Shown here piece by piece: positions 1 through 9,881 of a DNA stretch of 64,000 nucleotides (the first letter of the stretch is position 1; the number at the start of each line of letters is the position of its first letter). The position numbers and the translations under genes are program-made. Below the pieces are notes generated by a model. The model had not been told where the DNA came from and did not search any database. It worked only from the letters and a program-made list of their open reading frames with translations. Source of the stretch: Stutzerimonas stutzeri (GTDB lineage Bacteria; Pseudomonadota; Gammaproteobacteria; Pseudomonadales; Pseudomonadaceae); NCBI RefSeq assembly GCF_015291885.1, contig NZ_CP036186.1, forward strand, positions 2,755,001-2,819,000. The letters are read 5' to 3'.

Positions 1-25
1 AACGCGACAAACTGACATACAACTG

Positions 26-44
26 CGGGCACCTGATGTGCCCG
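26..44. other. small hairpin upstream of ubiG
   Basis: A 7-bp perfect stem (26-32 with 38-44) around a 5-nt loop lies before ubiG. An upstream reading frame seems to end at a TGA at 13-15, so this may be a weak terminator or processing signal. No T-tract follows. Nothing else is seen in 1-117. Confidence 0.35.
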
Positions 45-117
45 TCCTCTATCCGAAGCTGGCAACATGAGCGTTTGCAGCTCAAGCTTCTCCCTCAGCC
101 TTGAAACGGACCCGATC

Positions 118-816
118 ATGAGCAACGTCGACCACGCCGAAATCGCCAAATTCGAAGCCCTTGCGCATCGCTGGTGGGACCGCGAAAGCGAATTCAAGCC
201 GCTGCACGAGATCAACCCGCTTCGGGTGAACTGGATAGACGAACACATTGCGCTAGCAGGCAAGAAGGTCATCGATATTGGCTGCGGCGGCGGCATACTA
301 AGTGAATCCATGGCCCAGCGCGGGGCGCACGTAACCGGCATCGATATGGGCGAAGCTCCGCTGTCAGTAGCGCGCCTGCACCTTCTGGAATCTGGGCTTG
401 ATATCGACTATCGGCAAATCACCGCCGAAGCGATGGCAGACGAAGCGCCTGAGCAGTTCGATGTGGTCACCTGTCTTGAGATGCTGGAACACGTGCCGGA
501 CCCAGCATCGGTTATTCGAGCCTGCTGTAAGCTGGTCAAGCCAGGCGGACAGGTATTCTTCTCGACAATCAACCGCAACCCGAAAGCCTACGCGTTCGCC
601 ATTATCGGCGCAGAGTACGTACTGCAGTTGCTTCCGCGCGGCACCCATGACTTCAAGAAATTCATCCGTCCATCGGAGCTGGGAGCTTGGAGCCGCGACG
701 CGGGTCTGGCGGTCAAGGACATCATCGGCCTTACTTACAACCCGCTCACCAAGCACTACAAGCTGGCTGCGGACGTCGATGTCAACTATATGGTCCAGAC
801 CATCAAGGAGGCCTGA
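118..816 (+). CDS. ubiG: bifunctional ubiquinone O-methyltransferase UbiG
   Basis: UbiG carries out both SAM-dependent O-methylations of ubiquinone biosynthesis (2-polyprenyl-6-hydroxyphenol and demethylubiquinol). The 232-residue product has the class I methyltransferase glycine motif VIDIGCGGG at residues 51-59 and the family N-terminus with [20 protein letters not shown]. The frame stays open back to an ATG at 67, but homology begins at the ATG at 118 (MSNVDHAEI), so that start was chosen. The stop overlaps the next ATG (TGATG), indicating translational coupling with mupP. Length is normal for the family. Confidence 0.95.
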   Translation: MSNVDHAEIAKFEALAHRWWDRESEFKPLHEINPLRVNWIDEHIALAGKKVIDIGCGGGILSESMAQRGAHVTGIDMGEAPLSVARLHLLESGLDIDYRQITAEAMADEAPEQFDVVTCLEMLEHVPDPASVIRACCKLVKPGGQVFFSTINRNPKAYAFAIIGAEYVLQLLPRGTHDFKKFIRPSELGAWSRDAGLAVKDIIGLTYNPLTKHYKLAADVDVNYMVQTIKEA

Positions 817-1487
817 TGCGTCTGCGCGCTGTTCTGTTCGATATGGACGGTACCCTACTCGATACCGCTCCCGACTTCATTGCCGTCGCACAAGCCATGC
901 GAACCGCCCGCGGCCTGCCCCCCGTGCCCGGACAGCAGATTCGTGATGTCGTGTCAGGCGGTGCAAGAGCCATGGTGCTCAGCGCATTCGACGTCGATCC
1001 ACTATCGGCCGAGTTCGAAGCGCTGCGCCTCGAGTTCCTCGCGCGATATCAGGAAAATTGCGCGGTACACAGCCACCTTTACGAAGGCATGGCTGAACTG
1101 CTCGAGGAGATCGAGCGCGCAAATTTGCTCTGGGGAGTGGTGACCAATAAACCGCTGCGCTTTGCGGAACCAATCATGCATCAGCTGGGCTTGGCATCCC
1201 GCTCTGCGGTTCTGATCTGCCCTGACCATGTAACCAACAGCAAGCCAGACCCCGAGCCTATGCTCCTGGCGTGCAAGCAACTCGACCTTGATCCGTCTTC
1301 CGTGTTGTTCGTAGGGGACGACCTTCGGGACATCGAATCGGGCCGCGCTGCGGGCAGCAGAACGGCGGCTGTGAGCTACGGCTACATCCACCCAGAGGAC
1401 AACCCCGGTAATTGGGGCGCGGATGTCGTGGTTGATCATCCATTGGAGCTGCGTCGAGTTCTGGATCGAGCGTTATGCGCCTGCTGA
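816..1487 (+). CDS. mupP: N-acetylmuramic acid 6-phosphate phosphatase MupP (HAD family)
   Basis: A HAD-superfamily phosphatase of 223 residues. Visible are motif [10 protein letters not shown] (nucleophile Asp9, acid Asp11), motif II VVTNKP, the motif III lysine in SKPDPEP, and motif IV GDDLRD. It was formerly annotated as phosphoglycolate phosphatase (gph). In Pseudomonas the copy between ubiG and yciK is MupP, which dephosphorylates MurNAc-6-P in the AmgK/MurU cell-wall recycling route to UDP-MurNAc. That assignment rests on gene position plus family. The ATG overlaps the ubiG stop by one base. Confidence 0.88.
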   Translation: MRLRAVLFDMDGTLLDTAPDFIAVAQAMRTARGLPPVPGQQIRDVVSGGARAMVLSAFDVDPLSAEFEALRLEFLARYQENCAVHSHLYEGMAELLEEIERANLLWGVVTNKPLRFAEPIMHQLGLASRSAVLICPDHVTNSKPDPEPMLLACKQLDLDPSSVLFVGDDLRDIESGRAAGSRTAAVSYGYIHPEDNPGNWGADVVVDHPLELRRVLDRALCAC

Positions 1488-1574
1488 ACTGCCAATAGCG
1501 CAAACCGCCCCAGTCTATTTGCCCGGCAGCAACTGCCCGGCGTCAACCATCAATATGATCTACGAGGCATCCCG

Positions 1575-2315
1575 ATGTTCGAGTACTCCGCCCGCCCCGA
1601 CCTGCTGAAGGGGCGCATCATTCTGGTTACCGGGGCCGGCCGCGGCATCGGTGAAGCCGCGGCCAAAGCCTATGCCGCTCACGGGGCTACGGTACTGTTG
1701 CTGGGCAAGAACGAAGAAAACCTGAACCGTGTCTATGATGATATCGAAGCGGCGGGCCACCCTCGCCCCGCGGTCATCCCGCTGAATCTGGAAACCGCCC
1801 TACCTCACCAATATGATGAATTGGCCGCGATGGTCGAACGCGAATTCGGACACATCGACGGTATCTTGCACAACGCGGCGATCGTCGGGCCACGTACACC
1901 TCTCGAGCAGTTATCCGGAGACAACTTCATGCGGGTGATGCAGGTAAATGTGAACGCGATGTTCATGTTGACCAGCACCCTACTTCCGCTGCTCAAGCTC
2001 GCCAAAGATGCTTCGGTGATCTTCACGTCCAGCAGTGTTGGCCGCAAAGGGCGGGCTTACTGGGGCGCTTATGCCGTCTCGAAGTTTGCCACCGAGGGCC
2101 TGATGCAGGTGCTCGCAGACGAAATGGATGACACATCACCGGTTCGCGCCAATAGCATCAACCCTGGCGCCACCCGCACCGACATGCGCGCCAAGGCCTA
2201 TCCGGGCGAGAATCCTGTGGTCAATCCGCTTCCTGAGGAAATTATGCCGGTCTATCTGTACCTGATGGGCCCGGACAGTGCCGGAGTCAACGGTCAGGCG
2301 CTGGACGCTCAATAA
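1575..2315 (+). CDS. yciK: YciK-family short-chain dehydrogenase/reductase
   Basis: A 246-residue classical SDR oxidoreductase. It has the NAD(P)-binding motif TGAGRGIGEA near residue 20, the NAA motif in HNAAIVGP, a catalytic serine in TSSSVG, and the YxxxK pair in YAVSK. YciK-family proteins are conserved in gamma-proteobacteria, but the physiological substrate is not established. It follows mupP after about 87 bp on the same strand and probably belongs to the ubiG-mupP-yciK transcription unit. The start at 1575 gives the usual family N-terminus (MFEYSARPDLLKGR). Confidence 0.9.
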   Translation: MFEYSARPDLLKGRIILVTGAGRGIGEAAAKAYAAHGATVLLLGKNEENLNRVYDDIEAAGHPRPAVIPLNLETALPHQYDELAAMVEREFGHIDGILHNAAIVGPRTPLEQLSGDNFMRVMQVNVNAMFMLTSTLLPLLKLAKDASVIFTSSSVGRKGRAYWGAYAVSKFATEGLMQVLADEMDDTSPVRANSINPGATRTDMRAKAYPGENPVVNPLPEEIMPVYLYLMGPDSAGVNGQALDAQ

Positions 2316-2341
2316 CACTGGCCTGTCGATAACAGCAATGC

Positions 2342-2377
2342 ACTGCGCAGTGGAATAGCTGCTATCCGCTGCGCAGT
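2342..2377. terminator. long dyad between convergent yciK and rluB
   Basis: A nearly perfect stem of about 17 bp whose outer 9-bp arms are ACTGCGCAG and CTGCGCAGT. It sits between two genes that converge. There is no clear T-tract on either strand, so it is a probable bidirectional terminator or 3' stabiliser. Confidence 0.5.
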
Positions 2378-2393
2378 CTAGAACTCACCAGGA

Positions 2394-3521
2394 TTACTTG
2401 TTGCGCTCACGCCCGAATTCTGGACGCTGACCGTCGCCCGCAGGCTTTTTGCCCAGCCCTGACGACCGCCCCGCCCCATCATTGCGCTTGCCGCCCTTAC
2501 GCGAATTGCCCGGACGCTCTGCGACCGGTGTTCCACGAGACTTATCACCGTTAGCGTGCGGCTTACGCCCACCTTGATCGTTCCGTGTTGCCCGCGACTT
2601 TTCCGATGCCGCTGGAACATCAGCCTCGTTCGCCGAGCGTAGCACTCGGGGCCGCCGCTCACCCCGCGCCAGCGGTTTAGCCACCTTGCGCTGCATGCGG
2701 TCGATCTTCTCCTTCGCCTTGGCCTTCATGCTAGGCAGGGCGATCGGCTTGAGACCTACTTCCTGGCTGAGGATATCCACTTCGGATTGCGACATCTCGC
2801 GCCAGCGCCCCATTGGAAGATCAGAAGTCATGAATACCGGGCCGAAACGCACACGCTTCAACCGGCTCACGACCAGACCTTGAGATTCCCAGAGCCGTCG
2901 AACCTCGCGATTGCGGCCCTCCATCACCACGCAATGGTACCAATGGTTGAAGCCTTCACCGCCAGGTGCTTCCTGTATATCGGTAAAACGCGCCGGACCA
3001 TCTTCCAGCATTACGCCGGTTTTGAGCCGGTCGATCATCTCGTCATCAACTTCGCCGCGCACACGCACCGCATACTCACGGTCCATCTCATACGACGGGT
3101 GCATCAGACGGTTCGCCAGCTCACCATCAGTGGTGAAAAGCAGAAGCCCGGTGGTATTGATGTCCAATCGACCTATGTTGATCCAACGGCCTTCTTTGGG
3201 ACGTGGCAACCGATCAAAAACCGTAGGACGGCCTTCCGGGTCGTTGCGGGTGCAGATCTCGCCATCGGGCTTGTTATAGATGAGGACGCGACGAACGATT
3301 TCGTTGGCTTCTTCGCGCTTTAGCAGGCGGCCGTCAACCGCAATCGCATCATGCGAGTCGACGCGCTGGCCAAGGCTGGCGATAGCCCCATTGACCTTGA
3401 CTCGACCTTCGGCAATCCATTTTTCAACATCACGACGTGACGCCATGCCCAGACGGGCCAGGACTTTTTGCAGCTTTTCGCCGTGAGTTACATGAGTGCT
3501 TGTTTCTTCGTGCTCGGTCAT
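2394..3521 (-). CDS. rluB: 23S rRNA pseudouridine(2605) synthase RluB
   Basis: A 375-residue RsuA/RluB-family pseudouridine synthase that modifies U2605 (E. coli numbering) of 23S rRNA. It has an N-terminal S4 RNA-binding domain (about residues 15-70), then a catalytic domain with the GRLDINTTGLLL motif and catalytic Asp120. After about residue 270 a lysine/arginine/glycine-rich low-complexity tail of about 100 residues follows, common in Pseudomonas RluB. The start has a strong GGGAGG ribosome site. The RluB assignment over RluE/RluF rests on length and the tail. Confidence 0.88.
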   Translation of the reverse strand: MTEHEETSTHVTHGEKLQKVLARLGMASRRDVEKWIAEGRVKVNGAIASLGQRVDSHDAIAVDGRLLKREEANEIVRRVLIYNKPDGEICTRNDPEGRPTVFDRLPRPKEGRWINIGRLDINTTGLLLFTTDGELANRLMHPSYEMDREYAVRVRGEVDDEMIDRLKTGVMLEDGPARFTDIQEAPGGEGFNHWYHCVVMEGRNREVRRLWESQGLVVSRLKRVRFGPVFMTSDLPMGRWREMSQSEVDILSQEVGLKPIALPSMKAKAKEKIDRMQRKVAKPLARGERRPRVLRSANEADVPAASEKSRATRNDQGGRKPHANGDKSRGTPVAERPGNSRKGGKRNDGAGRSSGLGKKPAGDGQRPEFGRERNK

Positions 3522-3634
3522 CTGGGCACCTCCCGGTGTGGCAATCCGATTGAAAGGGCGCGAATCATACGCGCATCGCAGCTGTTACGCATCTACGACA
3601 GGGTAGCAGCGATCCGCACTAGCCGTGGCAGAGA

Positions 3635-4279
3635 TCAGCGCAACGCTGCCAGCGCCTCAGCCGTACGCTGCTGAATACCTGCCCAGTTGCCACTATCAAG
3701 GCTTGCGCTGTCAATCATCCAGGTGCCGCCGACGCACATCACGTTCGACAATGCCAAGTATTGCGCGGCGTTGCCGGCATTAACCCCGCCAGTGGGGCAG
3801 AACCGCACGTCAACGAACGGGCCACCGAGCGCTTTCAAGGCGGCAACGCCGCCACAGACTTCTGCCGGAAAAAGTTTGAAGCGACGATAACCCAGCGCGT
3901 ACCCTTCCATGATGTCCGACGCATTGCTTGTCCCCGGCAGCAGAGGTACAGAGCAGTTCACCCCTGCCTCTAGAATCTCTCGTGTAGAGCCTGGCGTGAC
4001 AATGAACTGAGCCCCCGCCGCCTCAACCTCGTCCATCATGCGCCGATCCAGCACGGTGCCGGCGCCGATACAAAGATCGGGACGTTCTTCGCGCAACCGT
4101 CGAATGGCTGTTAAGCCATAGGCGGATCGCAAGGTGATTTCCAACGTACGAAGTCCGCCCCCGGCCAATGCATCAGCAAGAGGCAGGATCTGCTCTTCGC
4201 TCCCTATGGTGATGACTGGCAGGATCCGCGCATCTACACAGATTCGTTCGATGAGAGCGTTCTTCTGGTCCATGGTCAT
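3635..4279 (-). CDS. eda: KDPG/KHG aldolase Eda
   Basis: 2-keto-3-deoxy-6-phosphogluconate aldolase, the last Entner-Doudoroff step, making pyruvate and glyceraldehyde-3-phosphate. The 214-residue class I aldolase shows Schiff-base Lys135 in RRFKLFPAE and active-site Glu48 in TLEITL. The frame is open upstream to 4309, inside pgl, but the start was set at the ATG at 4279, which has GAGGA seven bases upstream. It is last in a tightly packed zwf-pgl-eda unit, the usual pseudomonad arrangement. Confidence 0.94.
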   Translation of the reverse strand: MTMDQKNALIERICVDARILPVITIGSEEQILPLADALAGGGLRTLEITLRSAYGLTAIRRLREERPDLCIGAGTVLDRRMMDEVEAAGAQFIVTPGSTREILEAGVNCSVPLLPGTSNASDIMEGYALGYRRFKLFPAEVCGGVAALKALGGPFVDVRFCPTGGVNAGNAAQYLALSNVMCVGGTWMIDSASLDSGNWAGIQQRTAEALAALR

Positions 4280-4296
4280 GCGCAAGTCCTCGGGCC

Positions 4297-5010
4297 TCAC
4301 GGGCACCAATAGATTTCGAGCGGGGAATGCAGAAATGCGCGAATCGGCATCTGCAACGGATCGACACTCAGCGCCGCGCGCAGGGTTTCGAGCTTGTCAG
4401 CGCCCTGGATAGCCAGGCATTGCATTCGAGCACCAGCTAACAGCGGATAGGTCATTGTCAGACGGGCCTGCGGATCGACCGGCGCATGCATCGGCAGGCA
4501 CCGCTCCGGGCAGTCATCACGCAACGCATGTGCCAGATTTGGGTTGCCGGGGAACAACGAGGCCGTATGGCCGTCATCCCCCATTCCCAGTATCAGCACG
4601 TCGATAGGCCGCTGCAGCTGCGCCAAGGTATGGTCAGCGAGCGATGCGGCCTGCTCAATGGATTCGACCGGCTGGTACAGCCCGATCAGCCGCGCCTCGC
4701 GCGCCGCGTTCTGCAGCAGATGACGCCGCACCAAGCCTTCGTTGCTGGCCGGATCGGTCGCGGGCACCCAGCGCTCGTCAGTCAGGCTGACCTGCACCTT
4801 CGACCAGTTCAGTTCCCGTGTCGACAGGGCTTCGAAGAACGCAATCGGACTGCGTCCACCGGATACGACGAGACTGGCAATGCCGTGGGTCTGCACCGCA
4901 TAGGTCAGCGCCTTGGCCACGTTGTCAGCCATCAGCTCGGCGTGCCGCTGCGGATTGGCCGAACTATGCGCCACCACACCGGTAGGAAGATCCAGCTCAG
5001 AGATCACCAT
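4297..5010 (-). CDS. pgl: 6-phosphogluconolactonase
   Basis: Hydrolyses 6-phosphogluconolactone between zwf and the Entner-Doudoroff dehydratase. The 237-residue protein has the SGGRSP phosphate-binding motif near residue 50, LTDERWV, and the family signature [14 protein letters not shown]. The start at 5010 (MVISELDLP) has GGAGGG upstream and lies inside the end of zwf, so the two genes overlap by 14 bases and are likely translationally coupled. The enzyme is cytoplasmic. Confidence 0.94.
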   Translation of the reverse strand: MVISELDLPTGVVAHSSANPQRHAELMADNVAKALTYAVQTHGIASLVVSGGRSPIAFFEALSTRELNWSKVQVSLTDERWVPATDPASNEGLVRRHLLQNAAREARLIGLYQPVESIEQAASLADHTLAQLQRPIDVLILGMGDDGHTASLFPGNPNLAHALRDDCPERCLPMHAPVDPQARLTMTYPLLAGARMQCLAIQGADKLETLRAALSVDPLQMPIRAFLHSPLEIYWCP

Positions 5011-6466
5011 ACCACGCCCTCCCATCCCGCGTAATCAGTGCAATCGAAGCGACCGGCCCCCAAGACCCAGCCGGATAAAGTTTGAGCTCCGCACCGAGGC
5101 GATTCCAGCCCTCAATTAATTGATCGCACCATTGCCAGGCATATTCAATCTCATCTCTACGGACAAAAAGATTCTGGTTGCCCTGCATGACCTCGAGCAA
5201 GAGGCGCTCATAGGCATCTGGAATGCGGGTGCTCTTGTAGGTTTCAGAGAAATTCAGCTGCAAGGGGCCGCTACGCAGATGCATGCCCTTGTCCAACCCC
5301 TGCTCCTTGGTCATCACCTGCAGCGAAATGCCCTCGTCAGGCTGCAGTCGGATGATCAGGCGATTGCTGATCAGGGCTCGTTGCTCGGGCGCAAAGATAT
5401 AGAACGGCGGCTCTTTAAAATGGATGACGATCTGCGAAAGCTTCTGCGCCATGCGTTTGCCGGTACGCAGATAGAACGGCACGACAGACCAGCGCCAATT
5501 ACAAATGTCGGCACGCAACGCAACGAAGGTTTCAGTGCTGCTTTCAGCGTTCGAGTTCTCCTCATCCAAGTAGCCGGGTACCGAGACGCCGGCTACGTTT
5601 CCTGCTGAATATTGGCCCCGCACCACCCTTTGATGGATGGATTGCGCAGTGATCGGCGCGAGTGCCTTTAACACCTTCACTTTCTCATCGCGAATGCTGT
5701 CGGCGGTCAGATTGCTCGGCGGGTCCATGGCAATCAGGCAGAGCAGTTGCAGCAAATGGTTCTGCACCATGTCGCGCAGCTGGCCGGCCTGATCGAAATA
5801 TCCCCAGCGGCCCTCGATGCCAACCGTTTCGGCCACGGTGATTTCTACATGGGAGATATGGTGCTGGTCCCACTGCGTCTCGAACAGGCTGTTGGCGAAG
5901 CGTAGCGCGATGAGGTTCTGTACCGTTTCCTTACCAAGGTAGTGGTCTATGCGGTAGATACTACTCTCGGGAAAGTAATCGGCGACCGCATCGTTGATCA
6001 CCCGCGAGGACTCCAGATCATGACCGATGGGCTTTTCCAGAACGACCCGAGTCTGTTCGGCCATCCCCGCCGCGGCAAGAAGCCTGCAGATATCTCCGTA
6101 CACAACCGCCGGTGTAGCGAAATAGGCGATCAACGGCAGCCCGGCCGGGACAGCATCGCGAAGAGCTGCGTAATCTTCAGCGCGACGAAAATCCATCGTC
6201 AGATAGAGCAATCGCGCGCTGAAACGCTCGAGGGCTTGCTCATCGAGTTCGCCAACGGCGACTCGCGTACGCAGTGCCTGCTCGATTCGCGCCTTGTGTG
6301 CGGCCGCTTCGCCGGCCTCACGTGACAGCGCCAGGATCTGGGTATCGGCATGCAGCAGACCGGCACGATCCAACTGATAAAGCGCGGGAAACAGCTTGCG
6401 TAGCGCCAGGTCGCCCGAGGCGCCGAACAACGAGAATGTAATGGGTTCTACCGTAATGCCTGGCAT
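4997..6466 (-). CDS. zwf: glucose-6-phosphate 1-dehydrogenase
   Basis: Oxidises glucose-6-phosphate with NAD(P)+. The 489-residue protein has Rossmann motif GASGDL (15-20), EKPIGHDL (144-151) and active-site block RIDHYLGKE (172-180), whose lysine and histidine bind and activate substrate. An upstream ATG at 6514 is in frame, but homology begins at MPGITVEP (6466). In PAO1 zwf is divergent from the repressor gene hexR. Here the upstream gene is prmB on the same strand and no hexR lies in the window. No HexR-like dyad was seen in 6467-6711. Confidence 0.95.
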   Translation of the reverse strand: MPGITVEPITFSLFGASGDLALRKLFPALYQLDRAGLLHADTQILALSREAGEAAAHKARIEQALRTRVAVGELDEQALERFSARLLYLTMDFRRAEDYAALRDAVPAGLPLIAYFATPAVVYGDICRLLAAAGMAEQTRVVLEKPIGHDLESSRVINDAVADYFPESSIYRIDHYLGKETVQNLIALRFANSLFETQWDQHHISHVEITVAETVGIEGRWGYFDQAGQLRDMVQNHLLQLLCLIAMDPPSNLTADSIRDEKVKVLKALAPITAQSIHQRVVRGQYSAGNVAGVSVPGYLDEENSNAESSTETFVALRADICNWRWSVVPFYLRTGKRMAQKLSQIVIHFKEPPFYIFAPEQRALISNRLIIRLQPDEGISLQVMTKEQGLDKGMHLRSGPLQLNFSETYKSTRIPDAYERLLLEVMQGNQNLFVRRDEIEYAWQWCDQLIEGWNRLGAELKLYPAGSWGPVASIALITRDGRAWYGDL

Positions 6467-6711
6467 GGTCCGTCCGCTTGAATGCAAGGGCTCAATGACG
6501 TGCAGCACGAGCACGACGATGATCGATCAGCAGCAAGCAGCCAAATGCCATTACTCTCGATCAAGCGCCACAAGCAACAGACCTTAGTGACATGCGAAAT
6601 GCTTCAGGCATGGCGGAAATTGCACAACTCTTGATCCGCTACCAATCTCTATGCGCACATCCCGCTCGCTTGATGGCTCGACACCACGGCCGAGCCCAAG
6701 CAGCACCTGAT
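6467..6711. other. zwf-prmB intergenic region
   Basis: About 245 bp between prmB and zwf (both -). It must hold the zwf promoter. I saw neither a HexR-type operator nor a clear terminator. The open frames here are shadows without family features. Confidence 0.4.
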
Positions 6712-7635
6712 CTAGCTTTGAGCAAGACGCGAGCGGAACAGGGCCTGGTGTTTCCGACACTGCTGAGCTGCAAGCAGGAACACCCCATGTCCACCACGGG
6801 AGAAATCCAACCAGGTGAAGTCCACTTCGGGATATAGCGCCTGAACATGGACCTGACTGTTACCCACTTCGATGATCAGGATGCCGTCATCGGTGAGGTG
6901 ATCCGCGGCCTGCGCAAGCATGCGCCGCACCAGATCCAACCCATCATCACCACATGCCAGCCCGATAGCCGGCTCATGATGGAATTCGTCAGGCATGTCG
7001 CCGAAATCTTCGGCATCAACATACGGTGGATTGGACACGATCAGGTCGAAACGCTGATTGGGCAGTCCGTCAAAGCCATCGCTCTGCACCGTATAAACGC
7101 GATCCTCGAGTCCGTGATGCTCGATGTTTCGATTGGCTACCTCGATCGCATCGAACGAAAGGTCAGCGAGAACAACCTGCGCCTCGAGAAACTCGTAAGC
7201 GCAGGCGATGCCGATACAACCCGAGCCGGTGCACAGGTCCAGTATCCGCGCTGGTGTATCGGGCAGCCACGGCTCAAAACGATGTTCGATCAGTTCACCT
7301 ATCGGCGACCGCGGGATCAACACCCGTTCATCGACAATGAAGGGTAAACCGCAGAACCAAGCCTGCCCCAGCAGATAGGCCGTTGGCACACGCTCTTCGA
7401 TGCGACGACGCAGCAGATTCTGCAAATGCTCACACTCGTCGAGTTCCAGGCGACAGTCCAAATAGCTGTCGGACATTTCCCACGGCAAGTGCAGCGCACC
7501 GAGTACCAACTGGCGCGCATCATCCCAAGCATTGTCGGTGCCATGGCCAAAGAACAACTGCTCAGCCTGAAAGCGGCTGACAGCCCAGCGAATATGATCA
7601 CGCAGCGTTCGCAAGCGGGAGGGCGAAGCGGTCAC
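6712..7635 (-). CDS. prmB: ribosomal protein L3 N5-glutamine methyltransferase PrmB
   Basis: SAM-dependent methyltransferase of the PrmB/HemK family, 307 residues, which methylates a glutamine of ribosomal protein L3 during 50S assembly. It has the SAM-binding motif [12 protein letters not shown] in the middle of the chain and the diagnostic NPPY motif near residue 200 ([11 protein letters not shown]), which binds the target glutamine amide. The start codon is GTG at 7635 with GGAG eight bases upstream. PrmB is preferred to PrmC because of its length and the [19 protein letters not shown] block. Confidence 0.92.
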   Translation of the reverse strand: MTASPSRLRTLRDHIRWAVSRFQAEQLFFGHGTDNAWDDARQLVLGALHLPWEMSDSYLDCRLELDECEHLQNLLRRRIEERVPTAYLLGQAWFCGLPFIVDERVLIPRSPIGELIEHRFEPWLPDTPARILDLCTGSGCIGIACAYEFLEAQVVLADLSFDAIEVANRNIEHHGLEDRVYTVQSDGFDGLPNQRFDLIVSNPPYVDAEDFGDMPDEFHHEPAIGLACGDDGLDLVRRMLAQAADHLTDDGILIIEVGNSQVHVQALYPEVDFTWLDFSRGGHGVFLLAAQQCRKHQALFRSRLAQS

Positions 7636-7932
7636 AAGGACATCTCCTGTAAAAAGGGCGCGAGTGTAGCAGGCATACCGAAAATCGCAGCTATGCCGCT
7701 GGCCGCACGAGCGTAGAGCACTGGGGTTTCAGGGTTTGCTTCATTTAAGTCATCAATAACAATCGGATCACTCTTCGAGCATCGCCAGGAGCACGAGATA
7801 TTGTTGCAAGCAAGGCGGATTCCCGATTAGACCAAGCAGTCAGCTAATCACTCAGCGAAACATCAGCTGAACGGTTCACATCGGCGCATTCTGGCGCCAC
7901 AATCAGCCCCCTCACAGCACAAGGAGCCGAAA
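7636..7932. other. divergent intergenic region prmB / hydrolase
   Basis: About 297 bp between divergent genes, expected to contain promoters for both. I found no strong dyad, repeat or coding frame. An AAGGAG ribosome site precedes the ATG at 7933. Confidence 0.4.
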
Positions 7933-8529
7933 ATGACCAAGCCACAGACCATGCTTCAGCTCAGTGGCCGCAGCTACAACCCGGCGACGCTGGCGAATGC
8001 GACCTTGCTGGTCATCGATGTGCAGGAAGAGTACCGCAGCGGCGTTCTTGCGCTGCCTGCTCTGGATAGGGCACTTCCGGAGATTACCCGTTTGCTGGCA
8101 GCCGCACGCGAGGCTGGGGCGCCAATCGTGCATGTGCATCACCTGGGTATCAGTGGCGGCCTTTTCGATCCGCAGGGGTTTCGTGGACAGATCATGCCGG
8201 AAGCGGCACCGCAGCCCGGTGAGGCAGTAGTTGCCAAACGTCTGCCGAACGCTTTCTCCGGCACCGAGCTCCATGATCTGCTGCAGAGGCTGGGTCGCCT
8301 GGACTTGATCGTTTGCGGCTTCATGACCCACTCGAGCATCAGCACAACAGTTCGGGCCGCCAAGGATTACGGCTATCGCTGCACACTGGTGGACAGCGCC
8401 TGTGCCACACGCAATCTGCCGATGGGAGAAGGCAGCATCGATGCCGAACAGGTACACCGCATCGAGATGACCATTCTTGCCGACAACTTTGCCGTTTGCG
8501 TGCAAGACGCTGCAGCGCTGGCGCGCTGA
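7933..8529 (+). CDS. isochorismatase-fold hydrolase lacking the usual nucleophilic cysteine
   Basis: A 198-residue isochorismatase-like protein. The catalytic Asp is at 29 (LLVIDVQEEY) and the Lys at 102 (VVAKRLPNAFSG). In cysteine hydrolases of this fold the third member is a Cys in a T-D/H-x-C-V-x-x-T block. Here the block reads CGFMTHSSISTTVRAAKD, with Ser135 at the Cys position. So it may be an isochorismatase-type, non-Cys enzyme, a serine variant or a non-catalytic protein. Substrate unknown. It lies alone, divergent from prmB, with a good AAGGAG site. Confidence 0.82.
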   Translation: MTKPQTMLQLSGRSYNPATLANATLLVIDVQEEYRSGVLALPALDRALPEITRLLAAAREAGAPIVHVHHLGISGGLFDPQGFRGQIMPEAAPQPGEAVVAKRLPNAFSGTELHDLLQRLGRLDLIVCGFMTHSSISTTVRAAKDYGYRCTLVDSACATRNLPMGEGSIDAEQVHRIEMTILADNFAVCVQDAAALAR

Positions 8530-8631
8530 AGGCCCGCGCGCCGCATAATGCAAGCAAAAATACGCCTGGATGGAAGACTCGTCCGCCAGGCGCTGTGGCT
8601 GGGGTAAACTGCCGTCCTGTTTGGAGGCCCC

Positions 8632-9189
8632 ATGCAAGACGACGACTTCTCTCTCTTCCAATCGGCTGTGCGCGGCGTCAAGCCGATCAAGCACGACCGC
8701 GCCGAAACCGGCAAAGCACGCAGCAATCGCGAACAGATCGTGACTCGCCGCAGCAACGCCACAGTGAGCAACGAAACCACGCGCGTCGACGGGCTATCGG
8801 ATCAGTTCGTCATCGACGTAGGTGCCGAAGACGAGCTTTATTGGGCTCGCGACGGAGTGCAGGACAGCCAGGTCCGCAAGCTAAAGGCCGGCCAGATCCC
8901 GTTCGAGGGAAGTCTCGACCTGCATGGCATGAGCGTCGAGAAAGCCCGCGAGCTGTTATGGGACTTTCTGGCCGAAGCGACACGGCTCGAAGTGCGCTGC
9001 GTCCGAGTGACCCATGGCAAGGCGGCAAGGCTCGACGGCAAGCGGCCGCTGATCAAGAGCCACGTCAACACCTGGCTGCGGCAACATCCGCAAGTGCTCG
9101 GCTTTACTTCCTGCCTGCCACGTCATGGCGGCACCGGCGCCATTTACGTAATGCTCAAGCGCACCATGCTTGAAGGCCGCGACGAATGA
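8632..9189 (+). CDS. Smr-domain protein
   Basis: A 185-residue protein with a C-terminal Smr (small MutS-related) domain from about residue 95: LDLHGM, then VRVTHGK, and a final GGTGAIYVMLKR strand. Stand-alone Smr proteins are putative endonucleases or RNA-binding nucleases. The YdaL/SmrA-type N-terminus is charged and probably disordered. The start has a GGAGG site six bases upstream. It precedes folE on the same strand, an arrangement shared with PAO1 (from memory). The cellular target is unknown. Confidence 0.85.
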   Translation: MQDDDFSLFQSAVRGVKPIKHDRAETGKARSNREQIVTRRSNATVSNETTRVDGLSDQFVIDVGAEDELYWARDGVQDSQVRKLKAGQIPFEGSLDLHGMSVEKARELLWDFLAEATRLEVRCVRVTHGKAARLDGKRPLIKSHVNTWLRQHPQVLGFTSCLPRHGGTGAIYVMLKRTMLEGRDE

Positions 9190-9284
9190 GCCGCGGCCAG
9201 CGTCTCGCTCGCCAGACTTGCCAGCCGGGCGGCGGCCCCCTACCCTTCGCCTTCGCGACCCCATGAAGCCTGACAGGTAGCTCA

Positions 9285-9830
9285 ATGTCCCTGGAACAAC
9301 ACTACACCGCGATCCTTGGCCAACTTGGCGAGGACGTTAGCCGCGAAGGCCTGCTCGACACGCCTAAGCGCGCTGCCAAAGCCATGCAGTACCTGTGCAA
9401 GGGCTATCAGCAGACCCTTGAAGAAGTCACCAACGGTGCGCTGTTCACGTCAGATAACAGCGAAATGGTGCTAGTCAAGAACATCGAGCTGTACTCGCTG
9501 TGCGAGCATCACATGCTGCCTTTCATCGGCAAGGCACACGTTGCATATCTCCCCAATGGCAAGGTGCTCGGCCTGTCGAAGGTCGCTCGCATCGTGGACA
9601 TGTATGCGCGACGCCTGCAGATTCAGGAAAACCTGACCCGCGAAATCGCCGAGGCGATGCAGCAGGTCACCGGCGCATCAGGTGTCGCGGTGGTCATCGA
9701 AGCCCAGCACATGTGCATGATGATGCGCGGCGTGGAGAAACAGAACTCGTCGATGGTCACATCGGTGATGCTGGGTCAGTTCCGCGATAACGCCGCGACC
9801 CGCAGCGAGTTTCTCGGCTTGGTGAAATAG
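9285..9830 (+). CDS. folE: GTP cyclohydrolase I
   Basis: Converts GTP to 7,8-dihydroneopterin triphosphate, the first step to tetrahydrofolate. The 181-residue protein has zinc ligands in [10 protein letters not shown] (Cys and His) and [12 protein letters not shown] (His and Cys), plus the substrate motif NGKVLGLSK. This is the zinc-dependent type IA enzyme, not the zinc-independent FolE2/IB family. Pseudomonads usually carry paralogues; the one beside the Smr gene corresponds by position to PAO1 PA1674 (from memory). A bidirectional terminator follows. Confidence 0.94.
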   Translation: MSLEQHYTAILGQLGEDVSREGLLDTPKRAAKAMQYLCKGYQQTLEEVTNGALFTSDNSEMVLVKNIELYSLCEHHMLPFIGKAHVAYLPNGKVLGLSKVARIVDMYARRLQIQENLTREIAEAMQQVTGASGVAVVIEAQHMCMMMRGVEKQNSSMVTSVMLGQFRDNAATRSEFLGLVK

Positions 9831-9850
9831 AAATAGCACCGACCGCATAG

Positions 9851-9879
9851 GAAAACTGGGCCATTGCGGCCCAGTTTTC
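9851..9879. terminator. bidirectional terminator folE / GST
   Basis: A 12-bp perfect stem (9851-9862 with 9868-9879) with A/T-rich outer arms that give a T-run on both strands. It lies between the convergent folE and GST genes. Confidence 0.8.
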
Positions 9880-9881
9880 GT

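Noticed and set aside
6467..6711. HexR operator upstream of zwf
   Set aside because: Looked for a TGTAAT/ATTACA-like dyad; none seen.
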